From positions 2,108,001 through 2,172,000 of the forward strand of contig NZ_AP025492.1 of the NCBI RefSeq assembly GCF_024347515.1: a stretch of DNA of 64,000 bases, read 5' to 3'. Made by a program: the position numbers and the translations under genes. Numbering within the stretch: position 1 is the first letter of the stretch; each line of letters opens with the position of its first letter. The notes beneath the pieces are model-generated. The model had not been told where the DNA came from, ran no database searches, and saw only the letters and a list, made by a program, of their open reading frames with translations. Shown here one piece after another: positions 29,993 to 39,658 of the stretch. The stretch comes from Vibrio gigantis (GTDB taxonomy: Bacteria; Pseudomonadota; Gammaproteobacteria; Enterobacterales; Vibrionaceae).

Positions 29993-31093
29993 TTGCTTAT
30001 CCTATCCAACGTTTTGTCATCGTCACTTCTTAGAACTTTATTTCTAGCCTTCCTCTTTTCCACAATACAGTTGTCCACCACACATTTAGTGCATGCGGCA
30101 AGCAGCGATGAATTTTCACCAGAATCACAATCTCAAGACGCAGGATCTCAATACCAATTGGCCCAAGTATATGAATTGGGAACTGATGTGGCTAAAAACA
30201 TCGATGACGCATTCTATTGGTACTCGCAATCTGCAGACAATGGCAATGCAGATGCGCAATTTAAACTCGGTGAGTGGTATTTGGCAGGTACAAGTGTCGA
30301 GCAAGATAACAAACAAGCCTTAGAGTGGTTTATCAAAGCAGCGTTGCAAGGCAACAAGCAAGCGCCTCTAGAAGTCGCAAAAATCTACGAATCCTCACTT
30401 GAGAAGGAACTACTTCAACCACTAGATGCCGCGCAGTTATGGTATGAAGCAGCCTTAAAAGATAATCCACAAGCAGAAGATGGTTACAACCGTATTTTAG
30501 AAGCGCAATTCAACCAGCAACGTGCAAAGCAGATCTCTTCGATTGAGAAGCTCAACGACAACGTCACAACTGAAGCCAGTACGAATCAGGGGCTATCTAA
30601 TCAAGAGCGATCAAGCACTTTCCCTTCGGCTCCGCCATACGAAGAGCAGGCGACACATTCTAACCTAACGTATTCAGACTATCTGATTGGCATAGTCTTG
30701 GCCGTGTTGATTTCAATTATCAGCATCATTGCAGCTCTCGCTATCTCAAGAAAAAGACAAGATCTAAAGTCAGGTGATTCGCTAAAGCAACAACAATCAC
30801 TTGAAGCACAGCTTAACTCGAAGGACCTTACGATTAAGCAGCAAAAACGTCAGCTACACACTATGTTCCACGAATTGAAGAAACAGAAAAACAGCAAAGG
30901 CTTGAATAGTTTGCAAGTGGCCTGCGCGCTATTTGGCTACACGCCTAGCTCAATTCCTGACCAGAAAAGCATCAAGATCCGATACAAACAACTATCAAAG
31001 ATCTACCACCCAGATGGTCACGGATGTGACGAAGAAATGAAACGTTTGAACAATGCGCTAAAAACCATCTTACAAAATGTTACCAAATCGTAA
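29993..31093 (+). CDS. SEL1-repeat membrane protein with C-terminal J-like domain
   Basis: 366 residues. N-terminal hydrophobic signal segment, then two to three SEL1 repeats (YWYSQSADNGNADAQFKLGE, EWFIKAALQGNKQAPLEVAK) in the exported part, one membrane helix near residues 225-250 (IGIVLAVLISIISIIAALAI), a coiled coil and a C-terminal J-like helix bundle with His339-Pro-Asp341. That topology would put the J domain in the cytosol and the repeats in the periplasm. The start is a TTG without a good ribosome site; a second TTG at 30014 is also possible. Confidence 0.8.
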   Translation: MLILSNVLSSSLLRTLFLAFLFSTIQLSTTHLVHAASSDEFSPESQSQDAGSQYQLAQVYELGTDVAKNIDDAFYWYSQSADNGNADAQFKLGEWYLAGTSVEQDNKQALEWFIKAALQGNKQAPLEVAKIYESSLEKELLQPLDAAQLWYEAALKDNPQAEDGYNRILEAQFNQQRAKQISSIEKLNDNVTTEASTNQGLSNQERSSTFPSAPPYEEQATHSNLTYSDYLIGIVLAVLISIISIIAALAISRKRQDLKSGDSLKQQQSLEAQLNSKDLTIKQQKRQLHTMFHELKKQKNSKGLNSLQVACALFGYTPSSIPDQKSIKIRYKQLSKIYHPDGHGCDEEMKRLNNALKTILQNVTKS

Positions 31094-31258
31094 ATAAACA
31101 CACATTTTCATTTTCCAAGATCTCAAAGATATCGATTTTATTGGTGTTGCAATCGATCCCCCTCTCAAAAATGGGTAACAAACTATTAACTAATAGGTCT
31201 TACTTGTGTCATAATTTGCGCCGAAAATACACCTGACTTAAACAGGTGAGGAGAGAAT

Positions 31259-31447
31259 ATGTTCACAATAGAAGGCGTTTGTGATTGGTGCAAAAAGCCA
31301 AGCCTAGTTAAAAAGCACGACTACCTAGATGGTAAGTGTCATCATGCATGTAAAGAGTGCAATGATATTGCAACCATTGATGTTCGCCAGTTCAACATTG
31401 GTGAAATGGAAATGAGAGCAAAACTCTCCCAAGCGACATTGAGATAA
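31259..31447 (+). CDS. Small cysteine-rich protein, probable zinc finger
   Basis: 62 residues. Pattern C-x2-C (CDWC), then C-HH-A-C-x2-C (CHHACKEC) supplies a likely zinc-binding set. It is preceded by GGTGAGGAGAG and followed by a strong terminator, so it is a monocistronic gene. I do not recognise the family or function. Confidence 0.75.
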   Translation: MFTIEGVCDWCKKPSLVKKHDYLDGKCHHACKECNDIATIDVRQFNIGEMEMRAKLSQATLR

Positions 31448-31468
31448 GCAACACCGTTGAAATATAAG

Positions 31469-31491
31469 AAAGCGCCTAAGGCGCTTTTTTT
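31469..31491 (+). terminator. Terminator of the small zinc-finger gene
   Basis: Perfect 8-bp stem AAAGCGCC/GGCGCTTT with a 3-base loop and a seven-base T run. Confidence 0.95.
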
Positions 31492-31523
31492 GTGCCTATT
31501 GTTTTTAGATCCTTCCTCTCTTC

Positions 31524-31576
31524 TATACAGGTGTATACAGTACTTTTCTGTAGAAACCACTGTATATACCTGTATA
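31524..31576. repeat. 53-bp inverted repeat built of CTGTATA units
   Basis: 18-base arms (31524-31541 and 31559-31576) differ at one base, around a 17-base spacer. Each arm is a direct repeat of the 7-mer CTGTATA (or its complement TATACAG) spaced by ten bases start to start. Together with the LexA box 160 bases downstream it lies in the sulA upstream region. Confidence 0.85.
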
Positions 31577-31736
31577 AAGCTCACATTTTTTCAACTTATG
31601 AGACAAAACAGCAAATTCATTCAAATTTAATTTTACCTTCAATTTCAACTGGTTAGTTACAACCCATTCGTAACTCTAGATAAAATCGTCCAATAATTCC
31701 TCAAAAAACGCTTGATCTTATAAGCAACAAAAACTA

Positions 31737-31752
31737 CTGTATACACATACAG
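31737..31752. promoter_or_regulatory. LexA (SOS) box before the sulA-like gene
   Basis: CTGT-ATACACAT-ACAG fits the LexA consensus CTGT-N8-ACAG exactly. It lies 21 bases before the ATG, where it would cover the promoter or transcript start. Confidence 0.9.
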
Positions 31753-31773
31753 CATGTATATAAGGACAGCAAA

Positions 31774-32181
31774 ATGATTCAAGCACACGTTAAAGCACAA
31801 CACTCTAGCCCGCTAATTCACGGCGCATTTGCATCAGCTTCTCGCTCAATTCATCATTCTACTGATGAAGCGTTATTTGCAAAAATGGCGTTGCTGTCCA
31901 ATCAACATCAATGGCTACTATTCACGGCTCAAACACCAAGGCCATCCGCTAAGCAGCTGCAGAAACATAACGTATGCTGCGACCGCGTTATTCATATGAA
32001 AGCTTCTCACCAAATGACCGAAGCAGAAACAGTAGAGAAAGCGATCCGCTCTAAAAATGCGAGTGCGATAGTTGCTAGCTCATCGATTGATCAGTTCAGC
32101 CAACAGTACCTAAGAACCTTAGGGTCACGCTTTCAATGTGAAGTCTTCTTCATGGATGCCAACTCAGAGCGTATTCACTAA
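31774..32181 (+). CDS. sulA: SOS-induced cell-division inhibitor, SulA-like
   Basis: 135 residues, shorter than E. coli SulA (169). The core QWLLFTAQTPRPSAKQLQKH, VIHMKASHQMTEAETVEKAIRSKNASAIV follows the SulA pattern around its FtsZ-binding fold. The protein ends in His, and in E. coli the C-terminal His is needed for Lon recognition. A perfect LexA box upstream makes SOS control very likely. Weak sequence similarity leaves a small chance that it is a recA-like NTPase-fold protein without the division role. Confidence 0.8.
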   Translation: MIQAHVKAQHSSPLIHGAFASASRSIHHSTDEALFAKMALLSNQHQWLLFTAQTPRPSAKQLQKHNVCCDRVIHMKASHQMTEAETVEKAIRSKNASAIVASSSIDQFSQQYLRTLGSRFQCEVFFMDANSERIH

Positions 32182-32317
32182 ACCAACTTGCTTAATAACA
32201 TTTTGGCTCAAAAACATAGCTCAAAAACACAGTCCAAACATACTGCCTTCCCCTGCCCTACAATTCGCCAATTTTTAGCGGATAGTTAGGCGGGGGGTTT
32301 TATTTGATTAACAGATT

Positions 32318-32333
32318 TAGCAATCGTTTGCTT
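32318..32333. promoter_or_regulatory. PurR operator of purC
   Basis: TAGCAATCGTTTGCTT carries GCAATCGTTTGC, one base from the PurR core GCAAACGTTTGC. It lies upstream of a TATAAT (32362-32367) that is the likely -10 of purC. Confidence 0.7.
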
Positions 32334-32433
32334 TTTCTCTGGAAGCAAACAGTAGATTGGGTATAATGCCCGTCTAATCATGTGCACACCGCACTTCTCT
32401 GTATGACGTTTGATAAAAGATAGGAATGTCTAA

Positions 32434-33537
32434 ATGAGCCTTGCTGATCAAGTTCTTGCCGTAAATGATGACCTACCAATCCGTACTGATAAACCTGTCC
32501 ACAGTGGCAAGGTTCGCTCAGTCTACTGGTTAACTGAAGAAGATAGCCAACGACTAATTAAAGAGAAAGGCTACGACGTAGCACCAGATGCGCCTTTAGC
32601 TATCATGGTGATCAGTGACCGTATCTCTGCGTTTGATTGTATCTGGCGCGGTGAAGGTAATCTTAAAGGTGTTCCAGGTAAAGGAGCAGCTCTGAATGCT
32701 ATCTCTAACCACTGGTTTAAATTGTTTAAAGACAATGGACTTGCTGACAGTCATATTCTTGATATTCCTCATCCGTTCGTTTGGATTGTACAAAAAGCTC
32801 GCCCAGTAATGATTGAAGCGATTTGTCGTCAATACATCACAGGTTCTATGTGGCGTGCCTACGCAAATGGCGAGCGTGAATTCTGTGGTATTGAAATGCC
32901 AGAAGGCCTAGAGAAAGATAAGAAACTACCAGAGCTACTGATCACGCCTTCAACCAAAGGGATTTTAAAAGGTATTCCCGGAGTACCAGAAGCGGACGAT
33001 GTGAACATCACGCGTCAGAACATCGAAGATAACTTTGCAGCCTTCAACTTTACTCAAGCGAGTGACATTGCGCATTACGAGAAGCTGCTAAAAGAAGGCT
33101 TCAATGTGATCAGCCAAGCACTCGCGAAAGTCGACCAAACCTTTGTTGATACAAAGTTTGAGTTTGGTTATGTAAACGATGCTCAAGGTAAAGAAAAGCT
33201 TATCTACATGGACGAAGTCGGCACTCCGGATTCATCTCGCATTTGGGATACTCAAGAATACAACAACGGCAACATCGTCGAGAATTCTAAAGAAGGATTC
33301 CGCCAGTTCCTGCTCAACTATTTCCCGGATGCAGACATCCTACTAAACAAAGAACGCATGCCAGAGCGTGAAGCACTAGCTCGCGACAATGAACTGCCTC
33401 TTGATTCACTAATGTCTCTGTCTCGCACTTACCTTGATATCGCAGCGAAAATCACAGGTGCGGAGATCGTACTGAGCGAGAACCCTAAGCAAGAGATCAT
33501 CGATGTATTACGTTCCGACTACGGCCTGATCGATTAA
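32434..33537 (+). CDS. purC: Phosphoribosylaminoimidazole-succinocarboxamide synthase
   Basis: Purine synthesis step 8: ligates aspartate to CAIR with ATP. 367 residues, longer than the 237-residue E. coli form and typical of Vibrio. Motifs: KVRSVYWL nucleotide-binding segment, [19 protein letters not shown] and [26 protein letters not shown]. It is single-gene and probably PurR-regulated, with a strong terminator downstream. Confidence 0.95.
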   Translation: MSLADQVLAVNDDLPIRTDKPVHSGKVRSVYWLTEEDSQRLIKEKGYDVAPDAPLAIMVISDRISAFDCIWRGEGNLKGVPGKGAALNAISNHWFKLFKDNGLADSHILDIPHPFVWIVQKARPVMIEAICRQYITGSMWRAYANGEREFCGIEMPEGLEKDKKLPELLITPSTKGILKGIPGVPEADDVNITRQNIEDNFAAFNFTQASDIAHYEKLLKEGFNVISQALAKVDQTFVDTKFEFGYVNDAQGKEKLIYMDEVGTPDSSRIWDTQEYNNGNIVENSKEGFRQFLLNYFPDADILLNKERMPEREALARDNELPLDSLMSLSRTYLDIAAKITGAEIVLSENPKQEIIDVLRSDYGLID

Positions 33538-33567
33538 TTACGCGTTATTTTACTATCGCTGAAATAC

Positions 33568-33597
33568 AAAAAGGGCCTCAATAATGAGGCCCTTTTT
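33568..33597 (+). terminator. Terminator of purC
   Basis: Perfect 13-bp stem AAAAAGGGCCTCA/TGAGGCCCTTTTT with an ATAA tetraloop. Confidence 0.95.
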
Positions 33598-33642
33598 ACA
33601 TGTACGCTTTACTGTTCTTTGAGAGAGATTCTAGGCGTAAAG

Positions 33643-34020
33643 TTACAGCCTAATTGTGAACTCTTCTCCAGTATTACCCGCAATCACTAAATGACTGCGC
33701 GATTCAATATACTCGATCTGCTCTTCTTCAAGAGAGTATGGCATAACCACTTTGAGTTCATTGATCCCTTCCAGCTTAGCTAGCTTAAGTAAGGTAACAA
33801 TGTTCGACTCATCACTTTTACGCGTAGACATTGATTTCAATGCCATCTGCCATAAGCGATCCTCTGGGGTGCCCAGCTCTTTAATGCTATCTCGCCAGAC
33901 GGTACTGAATACTGGCGCAATTGTGGTGAGAGCTTCCAGAAAAGTCCATTTTTTACTGCATGAGGCGCCAAGAAATGTTGTGTAATCGAACTCTACACGC
34001 GTCTCTTCCTGTTTATCCAT
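33643..34020 (-). CDS. Hypothetical protein, 125 residues
   Basis: Not recognised. Starts MDKQEETRVEFDYTTFLG with GGGGGA upstream. Residues 30-75 look helical; the last part alternates strand and helix (ELKVVMPYSLEEEQIEYIESRSHLVIAGN). It is small, acidic and cytosolic. It lies between the purC terminator and hrpB, on the hrpB strand, without being close to either. Confidence 0.7.
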   Translation of the reverse strand: MDKQEETRVEFDYTTFLGASCSKKWTFLEALTTIAPVFSTVWRDSIKELGTPEDRLWQMALKSMSTRKSDESNIVTLLKLAKLEGINELKVVMPYSLEEEQIEYIESRSHLVIAGNTGEEFTIRL

Positions 34021-34223
34021 GATGTCCCCCGACACTTTGGCAACACAATATACTCAATATCTATCAACTCTTTCTTTATAGCAATAGGATATAGAAGAAT
34101 CGTCTTTTATGACCTTTTGATTGGTTAAAAAGGCATATAAAAATCAAACTTGTAACAAAATAAGCACTGAAAAGTCATATATGCACCTATTTGATTAATA
34201 TTTTAGAGATAAAACTTATCCAA

Positions 34224-36638
34224 CTATTTGATATCAATTATTCGGCTGGCTTTTTTGTACTGTATACGCCAGCCAGACCATGTCGGTAGCTCCCAACGTT
34301 TTGGCGATAACTTTCGACTACCCGATTGATAATTTACGTAAATCAGCTTTCTTGCTGGCATGTATTCTACCTCAAGTTGCAAGTCAGCAAGGCACACTGA
34401 AAACGGGTATTTTTCCGAGAACTCGTTATACAGCCAATTAGGTATACCATCAAAGGGAATATCGGCATGTTCAAACATCTCAAGCTCACTGACATCCGTT
34501 ACGCCTAACACTTCGAGTTGCTCTATAAACCATAGTTCAAAGCTCAATTGCTCGATCTCTGGCGTATATTTGGTTTCCTCATCCAGCCCAAGTTTCACGT
34601 ACAACTGCCAATGCTTAATCTCTTGAGCGCGCACCTCTGCAAATCCAGGAAGTTGAGCACCGCTTACCACGAGATCAACAATAGGTTTCAAAGATAACTG
34701 GCCTTCTGCCGCAACAAGTTTGGTCGTAATCGTACGGCCAGCGTACACCAATGCCATTTCGGTAAACACGCCTTCATCATTAACCACAGTTTCACCTTGC
34801 TGCCACTCTCCTAGCTCAGCATCGACGATAAGCTCAAGAGGAACAGGGGCGGTTGTGGTTGCTAAAGTCAGTGTCTGTTTTACACCTCTTCCCGATAAAC
34901 TATGGGTATCAAGCACCAACATCGCTTGCGCATTATCAGGGAAACGATTCTGGCGTCCAAGTACCACCTCTAACATCCCATTGGCAAAGGCTTCTTTTCT
35001 TTTCAGTCGGCGCACAAACACCAGTTCAGGGTGCAGATTCACAATAGTCTTAAGCAGATCAATACGTTGATAACGGGACGCAACTTCTAACTGAGGAAGT
35101 TCAAACACTTCTCGCATTTGCTTCGCCAAACCTTGTGCTTCGGCCAGTGCTTGTTGGTCGATGTCTAAATGTGGATAGTCCCGGCCACGCACTATCTGAA
35201 TGAGCAAACTTAAATCACAGCCCTCTTTTTCCTGTTGCGCGAGCGCTTCCAAGTGTTCGGCACTGTTCGGCAACTGATACAGGCGAGCAGGAACAGAAAG
35301 CGCAGCTGTGAGATCCACCATCGCTTCCTTGAGTGCTTTGGTTTTAATTCGGGTAACAATATCGGCATACAAAGCGTCAATAGGCAACGGATACAGCTTT
35401 TTGCCGTGCTCTGTAATTTGATGGTCGTCGTCAATCGCTTCCATTGTCAGCAAGGTTTGAGTTGCATTATTTAGCGACTTTTCTGGAATAGGGTCGAGGA
35501 AAGATAAACTCTCAAGAGTCTCGCCACAACATGCCGCAGCCAACATAGGTTCAGTCAGCTCTTCACGCTGTAATTCAGGCGGTGTCACCAATTCCAACGC
35601 AGCATGTTCGCCATACAAACGAACACAGACACCATCCATTACCCTACCCGCGCGACCCGCTCGTTGTTTGGCACTGGCGCGCGATATGGATTTCAACATC
35701 AAGGTGGCTCTGCCGTTACGCTGAACGGTGCGTCTTTCCAATCCTGAATCTATCACCACGCCAATATCAGGAATGGTTAATGAGGTTTCTGCCACGTTGG
35801 TAGCAAGAATGACCTTTCGTAAACCTCGACCATCGTCGCTATTGCCATCCTCGCTATTGCCATCGTCGCTATTGCCAGTATTGCGACCAGACAATGCGAG
35901 ATCTCGTTCCTTATCACTGACCGACGCATGCAATTTAACGAGTTGGATATCTGGATTTTTCGCTAAGGCTTGTTCGCATTGCACGATCTCTTTTTTACCC
36001 GGCAGAAAAACCAACATATCGCCATACGATGCAATAAGTTGATGGTTCACTTCTTCAGCGATGCGTTGCTCTAAATGCCGACTATCCGGCAAAGTTCTGG
36101 ATTCGTTCGCTCGGTGTTCAATCTCAACTTGATAAGTTCGCCCTTCACAGCTTATCCGACTCGCATTCAAATAATCTGCAAGGCGTTCACCTTCAATGGT
36201 TGCTGATGTGACGACTAAACGGTGACTCGCTTTTTGTTTCAATATCGCCACCAGCAAGTCGATGTCCCAGCGTCTCTCATGAAATTCATCCACCACAATC
36301 ACATCAAAGTCAGATAATCCATCTTCTGATAACCAACGCAGCGCGATACCGGGAGTCACAAACACTACGTCCGTTTGCTCGTTGTATTCCGACTCTAGTT
36401 TGATGGCATAGCCAACTTTTGAACCCAGCTTTTCACCTGATTGTTGCGCTAAATACTTAGCCAATGACGTACAAGCAATCCTTCTCGGCTCCACCACCAA
36501 AACACGCCCATGCTGAGATGCCCAAATTGGCAAGCGCGTAGATTTACCTGATCCGGTTTCAGCCTCTACTACAAGGTGTGATTTAGCGATTTGTTCGTAG
36601 AATACGTTTTGATAAGAATCGATGGGAAGTAGAGACAT
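34224..36638 (-). CDS. hrpB: ATP-dependent helicase HrpB
   Basis: DEAH-box helicase, 804 residues (E. coli 809). Seen in order: motif I ETGSGKSTRLP, motif II DEFHERRWD, motif III VTSATIEG, motif V/VI ATNVAETSLTIPDIG and QRAGRAGR, then HA2 and a C-terminal HrpB domain. It differs from E. coli HrpB by an insert of about 15 residues (repeat of NSDDG/NSEDG) near residues 255-270, before motif V. The cellular role is unclear; RNA handling is presumed. Monocistronic, divergent from maeA. Confidence 0.93.
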   Translation of the reverse strand: MSLLPIDSYQNVFYEQIAKSHLVVEAETGSGKSTRLPIWASQHGRVLVVEPRRIACTSLAKYLAQQSGEKLGSKVGYAIKLESEYNEQTDVVFVTPGIALRWLSEDGLSDFDVIVVDEFHERRWDIDLLVAILKQKASHRLVVTSATIEGERLADYLNASRISCEGRTYQVEIEHRANESRTLPDSRHLEQRIAEEVNHQLIASYGDMLVFLPGKKEIVQCEQALAKNPDIQLVKLHASVSDKERDLALSGRNTGNSDDGNSEDGNSDDGRGLRKVILATNVAETSLTIPDIGVVIDSGLERRTVQRNGRATLMLKSISRASAKQRAGRAGRVMDGVCVRLYGEHAALELVTPPELQREELTEPMLAAACCGETLESLSFLDPIPEKSLNNATQTLLTMEAIDDDHQITEHGKKLYPLPIDALYADIVTRIKTKALKEAMVDLTAALSVPARLYQLPNSAEHLEALAQQEKEGCDLSLLIQIVRGRDYPHLDIDQQALAEAQGLAKQMREVFELPQLEVASRYQRIDLLKTIVNLHPELVFVRRLKRKEAFANGMLEVVLGRQNRFPDNAQAMLVLDTHSLSGRGVKQTLTLATTTAPVPLELIVDAELGEWQQGETVVNDEGVFTEMALVYAGRTITTKLVAAEGQLSLKPIVDLVVSGAQLPGFAEVRAQEIKHWQLYVKLGLDEETKYTPEIEQLSFELWFIEQLEVLGVTDVSELEMFEHADIPFDGIPNWLYNEFSEKYPFSVCLADLQLEVEYMPARKLIYVNYQSGSRKLSPKRWELPTWSGWRIQYKKASRIIDIK
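35830..35874. repeat. 15-bp tandem repeat inside hrpB
   Basis: Three copies of CCATCGTCGCTATTG (one with a single change) in frame, encoding the pentapeptides NSDDG/NSEDG/NSDDG. Copy number could vary without breaking the frame. Confidence 0.95.
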
Positions 36639-36821
36639 AAAAGGAAGAGCCGCGAAAAAGTGTGAGCCAAGTATAACGAATTATGGTGTTCAAATTCGAT
36701 AAGTGTGGGACATGGGTAAGAATATCATTTTGTTTGCTAAGATCGGAGGGAAACTATTTACAATTGAATAACTAAACCGTTATCATTTTTCAGTTACCCT
36801 TTCTCCCATATTAGGCATCCA

Positions 36822-38510
36822 ATGAACAACGATAAACGCCCTCTATATATCCCTTATGCTGGTCCTGCTCTACTTAGTACCCCTCTTTTAAACAAAGGCA
36901 GCGCATTCTCTGCTGAAGAGCGCAGTTCTTTTAACCTTGAAGGCTTGTTACCGGAAACAACCGAAACAATCCAAGAGCAAGTAGGACGTGCATACAAACA
37001 ATATTGTAACTTCGAAAGTGATATGGATAAGCATATCTACCTTCGTAACATCCAAGACACTAATGAAACGCTTTTTTATCGTTTAGTTCAAAACCACATT
37101 TCTGAAATGATGCCTATCATTTACACGCCAACGGTTGGCGCAGCATGTGAGAACTTCTCAAATATTTACCGTCGTGGCCGTGGTCTGTTTATCTCTTACC
37201 CGAACCGCGATCGTATCGATGATCTACTGAATAATGCGACAAACCACAATGTTAAAGTCATCGTGGTTACGGATGGTGAGCGCATTCTTGGTTTGGGAGA
37301 CCAAGGTATCGGTGGCATGGGTATTCCAATCGGTAAGCTAGCACTTTACACAGCGTGTGGCGGCATCAGCCCAGCCTACATGCTACCAATCGTACTTGAT
37401 GTAGGTACTAACAACCCTCAACGCCTTGCAGACCCAATGTACATGGGCTGGCGTCACCCTCGTATCACAGGTGCTGATTACGATGCATTCGTTGAAGAGT
37501 TCATCCAAGCGGTTCAACGCCGTTGGCCAGATGCGTTGGTTCAATTCGAAGATTTCGCACAAAAGAACGCAATGCCACTGCTTGAGCGTTACAAAGATCG
37601 CATTTGTTGTTTCAATGATGATATCCAAGGCACAGCAGCAGTTACTGTGGGCTCTCTACTTGCAGCATGTAAAGCAGCAAACAGCAAACTTTCAGACCAA
37701 CGTATCACCTTCTTAGGTGCGGGTTCTGCGGGTTGTGGTATCGCTGAAGCTATCATTGCTCAAATGGTGTCTGAAGGTATCAGCGATGCACAAGCACGCT
37801 CTCAAGTTTACATGGTTGACCGTTGGGGTCTGCTACAGGAAGGCATGCAGAACTTGCTTGATTTCCAACAGCGTCTCGTTCAAACCAACGAAAACACCAA
37901 AGACTGGGAAAGCGACGGCACTGGTTTCTCTCTGCTAGACGTTGTTCGCCACGCTAAACCAACAGTATTGGTTGGTGTATCTGGTGCGCCAGGTCTGTTC
38001 AGCAAAGAAGTGATCAAAGAGATGAATCTTCACTGCGAACGCCCTATCGTGTTCCCACTATCAAACCCAACAAGCCGTGTTGAAGCGACACCAAACGACA
38101 TTATTCGTTGGACTGATGGCCAAGCTCTTGTTGCGACAGGTAGCCCATTTGAGCCAGTAGTTCACAACGGCACAACTTACCCAATCGCTCAGTGTAACAA
38201 CAGCTACATCTTCCCAGGTATTGGCCTTGGTGTACTTGCTGTGAATGCTTCACGCATCACTGACGAAATGCTGATGGAATCAAGCCGTGCACTTGCAACA
38301 TGCTCTCCACTAGCAATCAATGGTACAGGCGCTCTACTTCCACCACTGGAAGAGATCCACACAGTATCGAAAAAGATTGCTCTTGCTGTTGGTAAGAAGG
38401 CGATTGAACAGGGCGTTGCTCTAGAGATCACTGAAGAAGCTCTTCAACAAGCGATTGACCAGCACTTCTGGCAACCGGTTTACCGTCGCTATAAGCGCAC
38501 TGCGTTCTAA
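36822..38510 (+). CDS. maeA: NAD-dependent malic enzyme
   Basis: Oxidative decarboxylation of malate to pyruvate and CO2, giving NADH. 562 residues (E. coli MaeA 565). The family motifs [15 protein letters not shown] (NAD-binding) and the N-terminal Tyr-containing [12 protein letters not shown], plus the catalytic [11 protein letters not shown] segment, are visible. Monocistronic. Confidence 0.95.
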   Translation: MNNDKRPLYIPYAGPALLSTPLLNKGSAFSAEERSSFNLEGLLPETTETIQEQVGRAYKQYCNFESDMDKHIYLRNIQDTNETLFYRLVQNHISEMMPIIYTPTVGAACENFSNIYRRGRGLFISYPNRDRIDDLLNNATNHNVKVIVVTDGERILGLGDQGIGGMGIPIGKLALYTACGGISPAYMLPIVLDVGTNNPQRLADPMYMGWRHPRITGADYDAFVEEFIQAVQRRWPDALVQFEDFAQKNAMPLLERYKDRICCFNDDIQGTAAVTVGSLLAACKAANSKLSDQRITFLGAGSAGCGIAEAIIAQMVSEGISDAQARSQVYMVDRWGLLQEGMQNLLDFQQRLVQTNENTKDWESDGTGFSLLDVVRHAKPTVLVGVSGAPGLFSKEVIKEMNLHCERPIVFPLSNPTSRVEATPNDIIRWTDGQALVATGSPFEPVVHNGTTYPIAQCNNSYIFPGIGLGVLAVNASRITDEMLMESSRALATCSPLAINGTGALLPPLEEIHTVSKKIALAVGKKAIEQGVALEITEEALQQAIDQHFWQPVYRRYKRTAF

Positions 38511-38532
38511 TAAAGAGTATTCATCCTCTTCT

Positions 38533-38562
38533 AAGAGCCTCTGCAATTGCAGGGGCTCTTTT
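38533..38562 (+). terminator. Terminator of maeA
   Basis: A 14-bp hairpin (arms AAGAGCC and GGCTCTT with CTGCA/TGCAG inside and one G-T pair), followed by a T-rich tail. Confidence 0.85.
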
Positions 38563-38660
38563 CTTTACACTGTCTTGTCTTTTTAACTGATTTTTCTCAT
38601 TTTTATTTGGTATTATCGAGCACTCAAAATTTAATGCTCAGCCAAAGGACCATACCGAGA

Positions 38661-39461
38661 GTGAAATTTGATTCTCACATTATCCGTAGCTACTTAAAAA
38701 AAGCTTACAAAAAACTGCAAGGTTTTCTGTTTGGCGCTTTCCTGGTGTTCTTAGTAGGCAGCGCTGCGGTAATTGCGATCGATTATTGGGTTTCATGGCA
38801 AGCAGAAGATCGCATCATCTACGATATCGATGAAGTGCCCGAGCTTGAGGTAGCAGTTGTACTTGGTACGAGCAAATATTTGGGTCGAACACTCAACGAC
38901 TATTATAAGCACCGCATCGAAGCCGCGATTGAGCTCTTCGATCGTGAAAAAGTCGACCAGTTTCTGTTAAGTGGCGATAACGCTCATCGATCTTACAATG
39001 AACCTTGGACGATGAAACGCGACTTGTTGAAAGCGGGCGTCCCCGATGAACGCATCAATCTAGATTATGCTGGTTTCAGAACCCTAGATTCGATTGTTCG
39101 CGCCAAAAAGATATTCGATACCGATAACTTCCTGATCATCACCCAGAAGTTCCACTGTGAAAGAGCACTGTTTATCGCCAATTCTTACGATATTCACGCG
39201 CAGTGTTTAGCCGTTTCAGGACCGACTCATCACTCAGGAACCTCAATACGTTTACGTGAAGTGTTTGCGCGTACCAAAGCATTCCTTGATCTGTATATTA
39301 TGGGGACAACGCCAAAGTTTCTTGGACCTAAAGAGCCAATTCAACCGAGTCCAAAACCGGAGTCATTTCCGATTCCAAACCCTATGACTGACCCCACTGT
39401 AAACCCTGTTGTAGACCCTACAACAAGCCCTATTGCAGACCCAGCAGAGACCGATGTGTAG
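38661..39461 (+). CDS. sanA: SanA-like inner-membrane protein (DUF218, ElyC/SanA family)
   Basis: About 266 residues with one N-terminal membrane helix (FLFGAFLVFLVGSAAVIAI) and an exported DUF218 domain (VAVVLGTSKY, FLLSGDNAH, EPWTMKRDLLKAGVP, RALFIA). SanA is linked to vancomycin exclusion and envelope integrity in E. coli. After the domain there is an extra Pro/Asp-rich tail of degenerate NPxxDP units of about 40 residues, absent from the 239-residue E. coli SanA. The start is uncertain: GTG 38661 has AAGGA upstream; ATG 38634 lacks a ribosome site. Confidence 0.85.
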   Translation: MKFDSHIIRSYLKKAYKKLQGFLFGAFLVFLVGSAAVIAIDYWVSWQAEDRIIYDIDEVPELEVAVVLGTSKYLGRTLNDYYKHRIEAAIELFDREKVDQFLLSGDNAHRSYNEPWTMKRDLLKAGVPDERINLDYAGFRTLDSIVRAKKIFDTDNFLIITQKFHCERALFIANSYDIHAQCLAVSGPTHHSGTSIRLREVFARTKAFLDLYIMGTTPKFLGPKEPIQPSPKPESFPIPNPMTDPTVNPVVDPTTSPIADPAETDV

Positions 39462-39477
39462 AAAACTACACATTTTG
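39454..39477 (+). terminator. Terminator overlapping the sanA stop codon
   Basis: 8-bp stem ATGTGTAG/CTACACAT with an AAAA loop followed by TTTT. The left arm includes the sanA stop. Confidence 0.75.
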
Positions 39478-39658
39478 AATTTGTTGCCTCACACTTCCCC
39501 ATTGTTAAGCAAAAACACACCAACACTCCTTTATTAACTTGAGTAACATTCTTTCAACAAAGTCTGACCCTACATCAAGCTATATACCTCGAAAATAATA
39601 AGCACCACGCAATGAAGTGGTGCACCAATAAAACGAGGATAAACAAAAGGAGCGTCTT

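Noticed and set aside
31560..31576. Full LexA box in the inverted repeat
   Set aside because: CTGT is followed by N8-GTAT, not ACAG, so only a half site matches.
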